Source: Okapia johnstoni
Lineage: Eukaryota > Chordata > Mammalia > Artiodactyla > Giraffidae
Assembly: GCA_024291935.2 (NCBI GenBank)
Contig: CM044320.1
Location: 49,170,001 to 49,234,000, forward strand
Reading direction: 5' to 3'
DNA: 64,000 bases
A program made the position numbers and the translations under genes. This document shows, piece by piece, positions 1-11,553 of the stretch (positions are counted from its first letter, which is position 1; each line of letters begins with the position of its first letter). The notes below the pieces were generated by a model. The model had not been told where the DNA came from, made no database searches, and saw nothing but the letters and a program-made list of their open reading frames with translations.

Positions 1-117
1 GAATACTGGAGTGGGTAGCCTATCCCTTCTCCAGCAGATCTCCCTGACCCAGGAATCGAACCATGGTCTCCTGCATTGCAGGTGGATTCTTTACCACCTG
101 AGCTACCAGGGAAGCCC
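1..117 (-). mobile_element. Bov-tA SINE, cut by window edge
   Basis: Read on the minus strand it begins GGGCTTCCCTGGTAGCTCAG, the tRNA-derived head of Bov-tA, and runs through the GATCTGCTGGAGAAGGGATA body block to the window edge. The 3' Bov-A part lies outside the window. Confidence 0.9.
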
Positions 118-1464
118 TATCCTCTAATAGAGTTCGTCAACTTCAAGTGATAGCACTCATTAAACAGCATTATAACTGTGTTATTATCTGATTCCTTCAG
201 GAGAGTCCTAGTCTTGAGTTTTGTTCATCTTTGCATCCCCAGAGACAAACCTTCTCTGGAGACTCTCACATAAATGGTTCTAGAAAGACTGGGCTTTCAT
301 GTACATCTTACTAGACTCTTCACTGAGGAATGGAATAATATTTCATCTATCTTTCTTACCTCTCTGTTTATTGAAATGCCTGGCATCAATGAATGCTCAG
401 TGCATGTTTGGGGAATTCTTCGAATATCATTGGCCAAAAAAAACCCTTCAGTTTAGAGAATTAAAAACTCCCTCTGAGCTAATTTCTAGTTAGCTCATTT
501 TTTTAAAAGTTTAAATATAAAAATTCTTTTTGAAATTATAAAACACCACAGGCATTAACTTACTCCATGAAGATTCAACTTCTGAAACTCCTGATTTTTA
601 ATAGTAATTCAACTAACTTGGGCATTTTGCAGATAATTAAAGCATTCGAAACATCCCTTCTACTTTGCATTGTCAAGCAGAGGAAGGGTTGTTGATTCTC
701 TCAGGTAGAAGGGGCTTCTTGGAGAGATTTCACTAGCATTTAAGTTTGGAGGGGAAATAGCCCTGTCTGCCCGAGTAGAGAATTTCACTGTTGAGACCAG
801 GGTTGCTAATGTTCCTTAGAAGTTCAGTTCCACACTCAACATACAGGCATTCTTACAAGAAGGGCTGTGGTTTGACGGCATAGGGCAAAACCTGGGGCTT
901 GCAATGGACTCTCCACACCAGCCAGAAGACTATTCAGTTTCATCACCTACTCCCCCTATAGAAAATTAGCTATGATGTAGTCAAAGAACTGGAATAACCA
1001 CCCCACCCCACCCCACCCCACCCCCCGCCAATAGCTGCACTAGCCATCAGCTCCTAAAGAACTAATCTCCCTTTGGGATGGCTGAACAGGGGACATCCAT
1101 ATCAGTAAGGGAGGCCCACTCAAGACATTGCAGACACCTGGCCAAGTCAGCTGGGGGGCGGGGTGCAGAACACCTGCATCCTCCACCCTCCCAGTGTTGC
1201 TGATCCACAACAGACAAACAAAGAATGAGCCAAAATATCAGGGCTACAGATGTGATCATCTAGTCTACTTTTTATACCATTTCCCCTCATTTCTCTGAAG
1301 CCAATTTTGAGTTCTATCATTTGCGCTGAGAGGAGAAAGCACAATGATCAATTAAAGGACTATGACATGCTCATATTTTGGTAAAATGGAACTAGGCCAT
1401 ATACTGACCAGTATACAACTTTGTAGAGAATAATTCTTCCTTTTGTGAATTTTTAAGGAGTCCC
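118..1464. other. No gene or clear interspersed repeat
   Basis: AT-rich sequence with two overlapping short frames near 274-493 that have no coding character. Apart from the C-rich simple repeat at 998-1029 I recognise nothing here. Confidence 0.5.
998..1029. repeat. (CCCCA)n simple repeat, G-quadruplex-like on minus strand
   Basis: Five or so CCCCA units end in a C6 run. The minus strand therefore carries GGGG runs separated by single T residues, which fits the usual G-quadruplex pattern. Confidence 0.9.
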
Positions 1465-1734
1465 TCAGAGACCCCGGTTCAACTCCTGGGTCGGGAAGAT
1501 CCGCTGGAGAAGAGATAGGCTACCCACTCCAGTATTCTTCTGCTTCTCTTGTGGCTCAGCTGGTAAAGAATTCCACCTACAATGCCGGAGACCTGGGTTC
1601 GGTCCCTGGGTTGGGAAGACCCCTTGGAGAAAGGCTACCCACTCCAGTATTCTGGCCTGGAAAACTCCATGGACTGTATAGTCCATGGGGTCACAAAGAG
1701 TCGGACATGACTGAGTGACTTTCACTTTCATTTT
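1465..1734 (+). mobile_element. Dimeric Bov-tA SINE
   Basis: A partial Bov-tA unit (about 1465-1538, ending CTCCAGTATTCTT) is followed directly by a fuller unit starting with CTTCTCTTGTGGCTCAGCTG and ending in the ACTTTCACTTTCATTTT tail. The same head-to-tail plan recurs at 28470-28789. Several open frames on the opposite strand are SINE shadows. Confidence 0.85.
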
Positions 1735-1744
1735 GAACCTCCAA

Positions 1745-2109
1745 CAAGAATAAGTCTGTATTGCAGGTGGGAATGCAGAATGGTACAGCCACTTTGGAAG
1801 ATAGTTGGCTAGTTTTTTACAAAACTAAATACATTCTTATACTCTTACCATAAAATCCAGATATTATAGTATACTCCTTGGTATATACCAAATGAGTTAG
1901 AAGCCTATGTCCACACCAAAGCCTGCACGTGGATATTTATAGCAGTTTTATTCATAAACGCCAAAAGTTGGAAGCAACCAAGATGTCCCTCAATGGGTGA
2001 ATGGATAAATAAACTGGTACAGACAATGGAATATTGTTCATCACTACAAAGGAATGAGTTATCAAGCCATGGAAAGACATTACGGAACCATAAATGGACA
2101 CGGGGATAT
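1745..2109 (+). mobile_element. Old L1 3' region, first part
   Basis: The series GGTGGGAATGCAGAATGGTACAG... GATGTCCCTCAATGGGTGAA is typical of the 3' part of L1 ORF2 and the adjacent 3' UTR. The copy is full of stops. It resumes at 2356 after an inserted DNA-transposon remnant. Confidence 0.8.
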
Positions 2110-2355
2110 CTAATTTTATTGCAATTCACTGTAGTTTACAGATAGTTCATTGTTTGCTTGTTTTTACAAACTGGAGGTTTGTGGCAACCTTATTTGTCAA
2201 ATGATATTAGCATTTTCTTGCAGGAAATTTAATTAAGGTATACACATTTTAAATATGATGCTACTACACACTTAATGGACTATAGTGTAAACATAACCTT
2301 TATATGGACTAGGAAACAAAAAATTGTGTATTTCCCTTTATTGTGATATTTGCTT
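2110..2355 (+). mobile_element. Tigger-like DNA transposon remnant inside L1
   Basis: The segments GGTTTGTGGCAACCTTATTTG and CACTTAATGGACTATAGTGT, the run AAACATAACCTTTATATGGAC and CCCTTTATTGTGATATTTGC resemble a Tigger-type element with an internal deletion. It separates two adjoining parts of the same L1. Family assignment is from memory. Confidence 0.55.
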
Positions 2356-2790
2356 TCTGAAAAGGCTACATACTATATGATTTCAACTAAATGACATTCT
2401 GGAGAAAGCAAGACTTTGGAGAGAATAAAAATATCAGAGGCTACCACGGGTTAAGTGGGAAGTGGGTAAGAAGAGATAAAGCACTGAGGACTCTCAGGGA
2501 AGTGAAACTATTCTGTATGATCCTGTCAGATACATGGTAAGATCCTGTAAGATACATGGTATCACACTATTGTCCAAAAGCACAGACTATACCACCAAGA
2601 GTGATCCCTAATGTAAGCTCCAGACTTTGTGTGATAATGTGTCAATCCAGGTTCATCAACTGTAACAAATATACCAGTGGGGGAAGCTGTGGGGACAAGG
2701 TGGGGGAGAGAGCAGACAGGAATTCTATACTTTCTGCTCAATTTTGCTGGAAACCTAAAACTTATATAAACTTTTTCTTTCCTTTTAATA
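2356..2790 (+). mobile_element. Old L1 3' end, second part
   Basis: It resumes at CTGAAAAGGCTACATACTAT and runs through GTGTGATAATGTGTCAATCC to a 3' UTR-like end rich in A and T. A 21-bp unit containing AGATACATGGTA is tandemly duplicated near 2520-2562. Confidence 0.75.
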
Positions 2791-3489
2791 CCAAAAAAAA
2801 AACAATTTTCTTGAAGACTAAGCAACTGGGTAGCCTTTATGAATTTCAGTTGTCTTATTAAGTAAGTACGTCTGGAAAACAAAACACTGAAAAAGAGGAA
2901 GAAAGAGGACTCCCATAAACTGCACAAAGCAAAAAGAAGTTCTAAGAAATTCACTGTGACAAACGCTCAGACAAATCGCATGGCCATGTTCTGACAACTC
3001 AGAATTCCAACTAGAGTGTTACAGTGATTGGAACACTCCATTGATACAGTTTCCATCATCAGGGACTGGCAAACCAGAACACTGAACACACTGCTAATTT
3101 CACTAACATGCTGAGAGGAAACAAAAAATCTTGTTTCCTTTTCTTCTTGCCTTTTACATTTATATTTTACTACTGCCCAGGTCTAAAACAGAAAAAAACA
3201 TCTGTTAAGAAAAGAGCAGGCAGGTGCCTATGTAGAAGAGTAGTAACAGAGATTTGGCTATATGTATAAACCATCAAAGTTCACCTGTAACTGCAGGAAA
3301 ATAAGGAGTGAAACAAATGTCTTCAGAAGAAAAGTTAGAGGTGCTATGTCTGGAGAAAAGGAGGAATAAAGGAGAAATTGATGAGAAAAGCTTAAGGTAA
3401 GCATGTGGGGGCTGACAGAGCAGTGAATGCAACAGTCACTGTTACCCTGAAGTTCAAGTAATGGCAGGAAAAACAAATCAAGAGTGTAG
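2791..3489. other. No recognised feature
   Basis: AT-rich sequence without splice-flanked open frames. Long minus-strand frames at 2562-2954 and 3258-3596 have no coding features that I can see. Confidence 0.4.
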
Positions 3490-3694
3490 CTTACCCTTGA
3501 ACAACTCAGGGGTTGTGGTGCCAACCCTCGACACAACTGAAAATCCACATATGATTCATAATCAGCCTTCTGTATAGGGTTGCTCAGCAACCACAATTCC
3601 CCATCACAGGATTCAAACCACCTCAGATCATATGGCCCTGTAGTGTTACATGGATTTTTATTTTAAAAACAGTATAAGTAGACCTACGCAGTTC
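3490..3694. mobile_element. Left arm of old inverted-repeat DNA element
   Basis: It begins CTTACCCTTGAACAACTCAG. The right arm at 5782-5808 ends ATTATTCAAGGTTCAACT, whose reverse complement matches this start, so the two arms form terminal inverted repeats split by a BovB LINE. The mammalian repeat family is familiar but I cannot name it safely. Confidence 0.55.
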
Positions 3695-5774
3695 TAGACC
3701 ATTAGACCATTCAGGTATGACCTAACTCAAATTCCTTACGTATATACAGTGGAAGTGACAAATAGATTCAAGGGATTAGATCTGATAGACAGAGTGCCTG
3801 AAGAACTATGGGTGGAGGTTCGTGACATTGTACAGGAGGCAGGGATCAATATCATCCCCAAGTAACAGAAATGCAAAAAGGCAAAATGGTTGTCTGAGGA
3901 GGCCTTACCAACAGCTGTGAAAAGAGGAGCAAAAAGCAAGAGAGAAAAGGAAAGATGAATCCATTTGAATGCAAAGTATCAAAGAATAGCAAGGAGAGGT
4001 AAGAAAGCCTTCCTCAGTGATCAATGCAAAGAATTAGAGGAAAACAATACAATGGGAAAGACTAGAGATCTTTTCAAGAAAATTAGAGACACCAAGGGAA
4101 CTTTTCATGCAAAGATGGGCTCAATAAAGGACAGAAATGGTAGGGACCTAACAGAAGCAGAAGATATTAAGAAGACATAGCAAGAACACACGGAAGAACT
4201 ATACAAAAAAAGATCTTCACGACCCAGATAATCATGATGGTGCGATCACTCACCTAGAGCCAGACATCCTGGAATGTGAAGTCAAGTGTCCTTAGGAAGA
4301 ATCACTACCAACAAAGCAAGTGGAGGTGATGGAATTACAGCTTAGCTATTTCAAATCCTAAAAGATGATGCTGTGAAAGTGCTGCACTCAATATGCCATC
4401 AAGGTTGGAAAACTCAGCAGTGGCCACAGGACTGGAAAAGGTCAGTTTTCATTCCAATCCCAAAGAAGAGCAATGCCAAAGAATGCTCAAACTGCCGCAC
4501 AATTGCACTCATCTCACACGCTAGTAAAGTAATGCTTAAAATTCTCCAAGCCAGGCTTCAGCAATACGTGAACCGTGAACTTCCAGATGTTCAAGCTGGC
4601 TTTAGAAAAGGCAGAGGAACCAGAGATCAAATTGCCAATATCTGCTGGATCACTGAAAAAGCAACAGAGTTCCAGATAAACATCTATTTCTGCTTTATTG
4701 ACTATGCCAAAGCCTTTGACCGTGTGGATCACAATAAACTGTGGAAAATTCTTCAAGGGATGAGTACAAGACCAGCTGACCTGCCTGCTGAGAAATCTGT
4801 ACTCAGGTTAAGAATCAACAGTTAGAACTGGACAAGGAACAACAGATTGGTTCCAATCGGGAAAGGAGTATGTCAAGGCTGTATATTGTCACCCTGCTTA
4901 TTTAGCTTATATGCAGAGTACATCATGAGAAATGCTGGACTGGATGAAGCACAAGCTGGAATCAAGACTGCTGGGAGAAATATCAATAACCTCAGATATG
5001 CAGATGATACCACCCTTATGGCAGAAAGCGAGAAGAACTAAAGAGCCTCTTGATGAAAGTGAAAGAGGAGAGTGAAAAATTTGGCTTAAAACTCAACATT
5101 CAGAAAACTAAGATCATGGCATCTGGTCCCATCACTTCATGGCAAACAGATGGGGAAACAATGGAAACAGTGGCAGATTTTATTTTGGGGGGGCTCCAAA
5201 ATCACTGCAGATGGTGAATGCAGCCATGAAACTAAAACACGCTTGCTCCTTGAAAGAAAAGTGATGACCAACCTAGACAGCATTTTAAAAAGCAGAGACA
5301 TTACTTTACCAAAAAAGGTCCATCTAGGCAAAGCTATGGTTTTTCTAGTAGTCATGTATGGATGTGAGAGTTGGACTATAAAGTTGAGCACCAAAGAATT
5401 GATGCTTTTGAACTGTGGTGGTGAAGAAGATTCTTGAGAGTCCCTTGGACTTCAAGGAGATCCAACCAGTTCATCCTAAAGGAGATTAGTCTTGGGTGTT
5501 CATTGGAAGGACTGATGTTGAAGCTGAAACTCCAATACTTTGGCCACCTGATGCGAAGAACTGACTCATTGGAAAAGACCCTGATTATGGGAAAGATCGA
5601 AAGCAGAAGAAGGGAAGAACAACAGAGGATGAGATGGTGGGATGGCATCACCGACTCAATGGACATGAGTTTGGGTAAACTCTGGGATCTGGTGATGGAC
5701 AGGGAGGCCTGGCGTGCTGCAATTCATGGGGTCACAAAGAGTCGAACACGATTGAGCAACTGAACTGAACTGAT
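3695..5774 (+). mobile_element. BovB (RTE) LINE, 5'-truncated, defective
   Basis: This is a degenerate copy of the reverse-transcriptase ORF of BovB. Frames read a WLSEEA-type upstream region, then a reverse transcriptase with FIDYAKAFDRVDH near 4694 and the catalytic YADD at 4997-5008, then a C-terminal segment ending with the RTRLSN-type sequence. Stops and frameshifts break it into at least five frames. The 5' endonuclease region is missing. The 3' end has the ACTGAACTGAACTGA tail. A short GCAGTTC duplication flanks it (3688-3694 and 5775-5781). It is non-functional. Confidence 0.93.
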
Positions 5775-5781
5775 GCAGTTC

Positions 5782-5808
5782 AAACCCACATTATTCAAGG
5801 TTCAACTA
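5782..5808. mobile_element. Right arm of old inverted-repeat element
   Basis: It reads AAACCCACATTATTCAAGG then TTCAACT, the inverted counterpart of the arm at 3490. The BovB target duplication lies exactly at the junction. Confidence 0.55.
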
Positions 5809-5815
5809 TACATAG

Positions 5816-6637
5816 CTACAACTGATGTTGGAATATGAATAAGCTCTAAGACAGAGGTGAAAAGACCATCAACAGAATGGAAGGGTCCCAGAGGGTTTTA
5901 GGAAACCCTCTGAAGAGGGAAGACTTGTCTGGGCTTCAGGAAACAAGGGCAGGATTTCAGCAGGAAGTTAGAACCAGCCGGGAGGGTTTTCTGCTACAGT
6001 TATGGCCAGAAGATAAGAGAATTGGATCAGGACTGGATACATTTGTTCATTCATACATTCAACAAATACATGTTTAGCATCTGCCAGTGACAGACATTGT
6101 AGATGATGGAAGACATGAAAAGTAGTGATGAAACTGCACACCATTTGAACAGGAGGTTGCACTGGTTATGGGCAATGCAGAACCCAGGGAGCTGGAGGCC
6201 CTGCATGCTCTGCTCATCCTGATTCTTCTATTCCTTCTAGTCTCCTTTCCCATACAGAGGCTGGTAAGGCAAAATCCATCTTCCAGACTCCTTGAAGCTA
6301 GGACTCTGAAGAACTCAGATCCACTAATTCAATGCAGTTGTATGAAACTCAGAAGGTGGAAAGCAGATGAAGACTGCCTTCCTGACACCTTTTGACTGAG
6401 ATACACTTTGACAAGTAAAATCAGATGTGTAAGGTTTTCCTGCAGCACGATTCTAGAGTCCATTATTTTTCTGGCAAGAAAAGGCAGTTGAGAGGCAGTA
6501 GCGCCATTGGCTTCCTGATCCACGAACAGATACAGCCAGTTCTCGAATCCAGACATCTAGGAGAGCCTGAGAGGCAGACGTTGGGTGCATTCTTCCTCTG
6601 CCTGTTCTTCTAACCCTCCTCTTATTTTATAACCCCT
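5816..6637. other. Mostly unassigned, with a weak L2 trace
   Basis: Near 6045-6120 the order TTCATTCATACATTCAACAAA, then ATCTGCCAGTGACAGACATT, resembles the 3' part of an L2 element on the plus strand. The rest carries no feature I can name. Confidence 0.35.
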
Positions 6638-6650
6638 AACCTCCATAGGA

Positions 6651-7472
6651 AGCTGGAATCAAGATTGCCAGGAGAAATATCAATAACCTCAGATATGCAG
6701 ATGACACCACCCTTATGGCAGAAAGTGAAGAAGAACTAAAGAGCCTCTTGATGAAAGTGAAAGAGGAGAGTGAAAAAGTTGGCTTAAAGCTCAACGTTCA
6801 GAAAACTAAGATCATGGCATCTGGTCCCATCACTTCATGGGAAATAGATGGGGAAACAGTGGAAACAGTGTCAGACTTTAATTTTGGGGCTCCAAGATCA
6901 CTGCTGATGGTGATTGTAGCCACGAAATTAAAAGACGCTTACTCCTTGGAAGGAAGGTTATGGCCAACCTAGACAGTATATTGAAAAGCAGAGACATTAC
7001 TTTGCCACCAAAAGTCCGTCTAGTCAAGGCTATGGTTTTTCCAGTGGTCATGTATGGATATGAGAGTTGGACGGTGAAGAAAGCTGAGCGCCGAAGAATT
7101 GATGCTTTTGAACTGTGGTGTTGGAGAAGACTCTTGAGAGTCCCTTGGACTGCAAGGAAATCCAATCAATCCATCCTAAAGGAGATCAATCCTGGGTGTT
7201 CATTGGAAGGACTGATGTTGAAGCTGAAACTCCAATACTTTGGCCACCTCATGCGAAGAGTTGACTCATTGGAAAAGACCCTAATGCTGGGTAGGATTGG
7301 GGGCAGGAGGAGAAGGGGACGACAGAGGATGAGATGGTTGGATGGCATCACCAACTCGCTGGACATGGGTTTGGGTGGACTCCAGGAGTCGGTGGTGGAC
7401 AGAGAGGCCTGGCGTGCTGCAGTTCATGGGGTCGCAAAGAGTCGGACAAGACTGAGCGACTGAACTGAACTG
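6651..7472 (+). mobile_element. Young 5'-truncated BovB LINE with matching TSD
   Basis: It starts inside the reverse transcriptase just upstream of the YADD motif (LRYADDTTL near 6690-6715) and runs to the BovB 3' tail. The duplication AACCTCCATAGGAA stands on both sides (from 6638 and from 7473). Two frames (6715-6972 and 6960-7463, the latter 167 codons) cover nearly all of it, so the copy carries few lesions and is younger than the one at 3695. Confidence 0.95.
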
Positions 7473-7486
7473 AACCTCCATAGGAA

Positions 7487-8689
7487 ATCCTTTTCCTGAT
7501 TAAAATACCCAGAGTGGCCTCTTTTCCATACGGAATCTTGATAGGTGCAGATTTTTTTTGAGTATGAAAATAAAATAGTTTTTACCCACCAATAAGAGAA
7601 AGTTAGGGTCACAGTTTTAGCTCCTGATACAAAGTGAACTAGGAGGCAAGTTTACATCCATCAGATATAACTAATGGACTGACTTTTTAAATCCAGGCTA
7701 TCTTGAAAGCTTGCAACATACAAGATACTGCTATGTATTCTCTAGAGACAGAATGCTAGCAATGGCTGACAATGAGTAGAACTTGTGAAGTGCTTTTAAT
7801 AACAGGTGTTTTCTGTATGTTGCTAGAAATCAGGTTTATTACATGTTCACATCCAGAAATGAGTTGAGATACTTTAAAGTCCAAACACACTATGTATGGG
7901 TGTGTTTAGGAGTGTACCAATACAGATATTTAAGAAAGGGAGAGAGATGATCATGTCTGTGCTTCTAGAAGTGACCTACGCAGCTGCTTAGAAGGTAAAT
8001 TGGCAAGATAGATGGGTTAGAAAGAGATTTTGGAAACTCCTAGGAGTTTTTAGCCAGAACTAATGTGCCTGGAAATACTTGGACAGAACAAACAATAAAG
8101 TGGGAATAGAAAAGGGGATGGAAATAAGACATTTAACAAACTTTAAAGGATCTACTGGAAATGGGGTGGGGTGGGAGAAGTTAAACTTGGGCCACGGGGA
8201 ACTGTGGAGCACCCGCAGCACACTCTGTTCTTTACCATCCCAGCACCCACCACGTTTCCTTCAATTTGACCTTCTTGTCATGCTTCAGATGGTCCTGTTT
8301 TGCTCTCTGTTGCATACTCAGTATAGAGCACAGCAAATGGTTCTTAATAAGCTGCTCAAGTCACACAGATTGGCTGGATAGAAGGGAGGAAGGACAGAGA
8401 ACCTCCAACCTCTGAGCCACTGTGAAGGCTGGGATTCTATTAACCAAGGAAGTAACCACAAACTGAGAACTAGAGGCATGCTGAATCTGGGATTACATGG
8501 TGCATCCCAGTGAAGATGACTAGCAGACTGGTAGAAGAATAAATCTAGAGGAGGGGATGAGTTTGACACAAATTTGGGAAGTGTGGCACAGAATGAGAGC
8601 TAATTACTTCACAGGAAAAGAGGATGCCTCAGTAAACCTTGGGTGATGTCCACATTATAACTGCAAAGTAAAGAGAGTCTAAAATACCA
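7487..8689. other. No recognised feature
   Basis: Single-copy-looking AT-rich DNA. Short frames at 8079-8381 (plus) and 8318-8569 (minus) lack splice or domain support. Confidence 0.4.
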
Positions 8690-8900
8690 GTCACCACAGT
8701 AGACACTGCATACATATTGTCCTCTTAATCCTTACAACAATTTATAAGTGAGCTATATTATCCCCAATTTACAGATGCAGAAACTGACACTCAGCGAAGA
8801 TGAGCATTGTTTAAAGTCAAATAGCAGGTGTTGGCAGAGCTGAAATTCAAACCCAGATCTGCCCGAGTTCAAAACCTGTGCTCATTCTGCACCCCAACCT
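8690..8900 (-). mobile_element. MIR SINE
   Basis: The plus strand shows TCCTTACAACAATTTATAAG, then CCCCAATTTACAGATGCAGA, then GCAGAGCTGAAATTCAAACC, which is the reverse complement of the MIR core in its normal order. Confidence 0.8.
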
Positions 8901-9596
8901 CCAAGACAAAAAGGAGTGATTCGAGAAAGTGACTATGGGTTGGGCAAAGAGGAAAGAGAAGCAAAGAAATACTATGACACAGGGGCCAAATAAGGAGATT
9001 TTTTTTTTTTAAGGGAAGGAAGGCTAGACTAGAAAATGCCGGAAAGAATTCATGGTATTACGGGAGAGCTACAGAAGCTGTATTTTTTGGTAGTGAAAGA
9101 GGAAAGAATAGGTACTTTGTATCAGCCACACTGAAAGACTTTGATGGTAATTGGAAAGATGGAGGGAAGAGCATTGTAAGAGGGAGAAGCAAAGTCAGTA
9201 ATGAGTTTAACATAAGCAAGATGCTTATGGGTCAAAGAGAACAGTGGAAGGTAGAAATCAGAGATGTAGGAAGTAAAGGCAATATTGTAGGAAGAAAGGC
9301 CCCCAAAGAGGGAAAGAAAGGATGAGCTAGCTGTCAAGAAAGGAGAAAAGACAGGTGAATAATAAGGTTGAGTTGTGGTCCCCAACCTGATACCTACGAA
9401 AGATTTGATGGGGATCTGAGGAACGATGTCTACGATGCAAGTCTAACAGACATTACACATTTGCACTGATGCACCTGCACAGGAATGATTTCTTTCCTTT
9501 TGATTGGAATTCTATCAATCCATTATGTAACACTGATTATCTCACACAGATAGGAAGCTTTGAGAAGTTAAATTTGCCTTGGGTTAGCCACAAGAA
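8901..9596. other. Purine-rich stretch, no feature
   Basis: The plus strand is strongly A/G-biased between about 8915 and 9370, with a T10 run near 9001. The minus-strand 87-codon frame is a by-product of that bias. Confidence 0.4.
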
Positions 9597-9597
9597 C

Positions 9598-9803
9598 ATG
9601 CTTAGTCGCTCAGTCACGTCCAATTCTTTGCAGCCCTATGGACTGTAGCCTGCCAGGCTCCTCTGTCCATGGGATTCTCCAGGCAAGAATACTGGAGTGG
9701 GTTGCCATTTCCTTCTCCAGAGGGATCTTTCCAACCCAGCAACTGAACCCACATCTCTGTATCTCCTGTGTTGCAGGCAGATTTTTACCTGCTGAGCCAT
9801 AGC
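9598..9803 (-). mobile_element. Bov-tA SINE
   Basis: Reverse-strand Bov-A block (GTCGCTCAGTCACGTCCAAT on the plus strand) is followed by the tRNA-like head near 9770-9803, with CTGCCTGCAACACAGGAGAT on the minus strand. Confidence 0.85.
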
Positions 9804-9913
9804 CAGAATCAGTCAAAAGAAAAAGATCACTAATTATCATTTATTGAATGTTGCCTTTAATAATCATCTTCCAAAACATACACCAGTGATAGAGGATAAG
9901 AAAAGGGTCTTTC

Positions 9914-10398
9914 TACTCAGCCATTAAAAAGAATACATTTGAATCAGTTCTAATGAGGTGGATGAAACTGGAGCCCATTATACAGAATGAAGTAAGTCAG
10001 AAAGAAAAACACCAATACAGTATACTAACGCATATATATGGAATTTAGAAGGATGATAACAATAACCCTATATGTGAGACAGAAAAAGAGACACAGATGT
10101 ATAAAACAGTCTTCTGAACTCTGTGGGAGAAGGCGAGGGTGGGATGATCTGAGAGAATAGCATTGAAACATGTGTATTATCATATGTGAAACAGATCGCC
10201 AGTCCAGGTTCGATGCATGAGACAAGTGCTCAGGGCTGGTGCACTGGGATGACCCAGACGGATGGGATGGGGAGGGGGGTTCAGGATGGGGAACACATGT
10301 AAACCCATGGCTGATTCATACCAATGTATGGCAAAAACCACTACAATATTGTAAAGTAATTAGCCTCCAACTAAAATAAATAAATTAATTAAAAAAAA
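9914..10398 (+). mobile_element. Ruminant L1 3' end with 16-bp TSD
   Basis: It contains ORF2 3' sequence and the ruminant 3' UTR landmarks GAGAATAGCATTGAAACATG, GGTTCGATGCATGAGACAAG and CACTACAATATTGTAAAGTA, then an A-rich tail. The duplication AAGAAAAGGGTCTTTC stands at 9898-9913 and 10399-10414, exact over 16 bases, so the insertion is recent. Confidence 0.93.
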
Positions 10399-10414
10399 AA
10401 GAAAAGGGTCTTTC

Positions 10415-11313
10415 AAAGCAAAACAACTTCTGTCATTAAAGACTATCAGGAGAATTTTAGAAATTCACATAATGAAATCAGACATTAACTATTTACACAT
10501 GTTGTGATCAGGAAACTAAACTAACAATGATTAGTAAATCCAGTCTAGTAGTGAAGCAACCTGGGTGAGTGCTTAAATTAGACTAGAGAAGGTAGAATCA
10601 TAACCCAAAGGGCAGGGACTAGGAAAATCACTCCATGGAAACATGTGGACTTGGAGATCTTACTGGCACAGCAACAGTGGAGGGAGATCCATGTGTCCCT
10701 CAGTGTTTGCAGAAAAAAACCAAAATCAACCTGGATATCTATACCTCCTAACCTCAAGAACTAGCAGAATGATTGAGGGTAGAATACCTTCCTTTTAAGC
10801 CTAAGCTTAGAAAGACATGGAAATAAGTCATGAATCAAATATGTCCAATATTTTTCTGTTTGATATTTAAAGTGTTTATTTTGTTAAGGATTGTGACACA
10901 TTAGCTAGCAAGCAGATAAGCATCATGATTCCAAAATAAATTATGTGATTGAGCAAAGAAGACCTGTGATTTCAAGTTAAAAAGATATGGTAGTACTTCG
11001 CTACATTTGTTACAGTATTGGAATGTTTAGAAGAACTTTAAGTATCACCACATTTATACACTTAATTCATTAGACTTAAAAGAATTAAGAAAATTTTGTT
11101 AAGCACACAAATGAGGTCTTAAAGAAAACAGGATATTAAAATGACTGATGCGTTCAAGTGTTTAGGACAATTTCATTAACTAAATGAGGCCAAACAGTAA
11201 CAAATAGATTCTTTACAAGTGACTATTAACATCTATAAATTTAGAATTGAATAACAAGGTTTGTGAGTTAAAAGTTAAAGGAAACCTAGGTTTTAGCACT
11301 TATAATTTTAATG
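10415..11313. other. No recognised feature
   Basis: AT-rich sequence with no repeat consensus I recognise and no supported frame. Confidence 0.4.
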
Positions 11314-11324
11314 TTTAAATGGAT

Positions 11325-11542
11325 GAAGAAGTGAAAGTGTTAATCGCTTGGTCATGTCCAACTCTTTGGGACTCCATGGACTGTTGCTCACCAGTCTCCT
11401 CTGTCCATGGACTTCTCCAGGCAAGAATACTGGACTAGGTAGCCATCCCCTTCTCCAGGAGATCTTCCCGACTCAGGGATCGAACCTGGGTCTTCTGCAT
11501 GGCAGGCAGACTCTTTAACGTCTGAGTCACCAGGAAAGCCCA
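11325..11542 (-). mobile_element. Bov-tA SINE with TSD
   Basis: A full Bov-tA in reverse: GAAAGTG tail, Bov-A block, then the tRNA-like head ending GGGCTTTCCTGGTGACTCAG on the minus strand. The duplication TTTAAATGGAT lies at 11314-11324 and 11543-11553. Confidence 0.93.
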
Positions 11543-11553
11543 TTTAAATGGAT

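Noticed and set aside
9598..9803. tRNA-like heads of SINEs as tRNA genes
   Set aside because: The tRNA-derived heads here and in other Bov-tA/CHR copies are diverged, lack a complete cloverleaf and are attached to SINE bodies.
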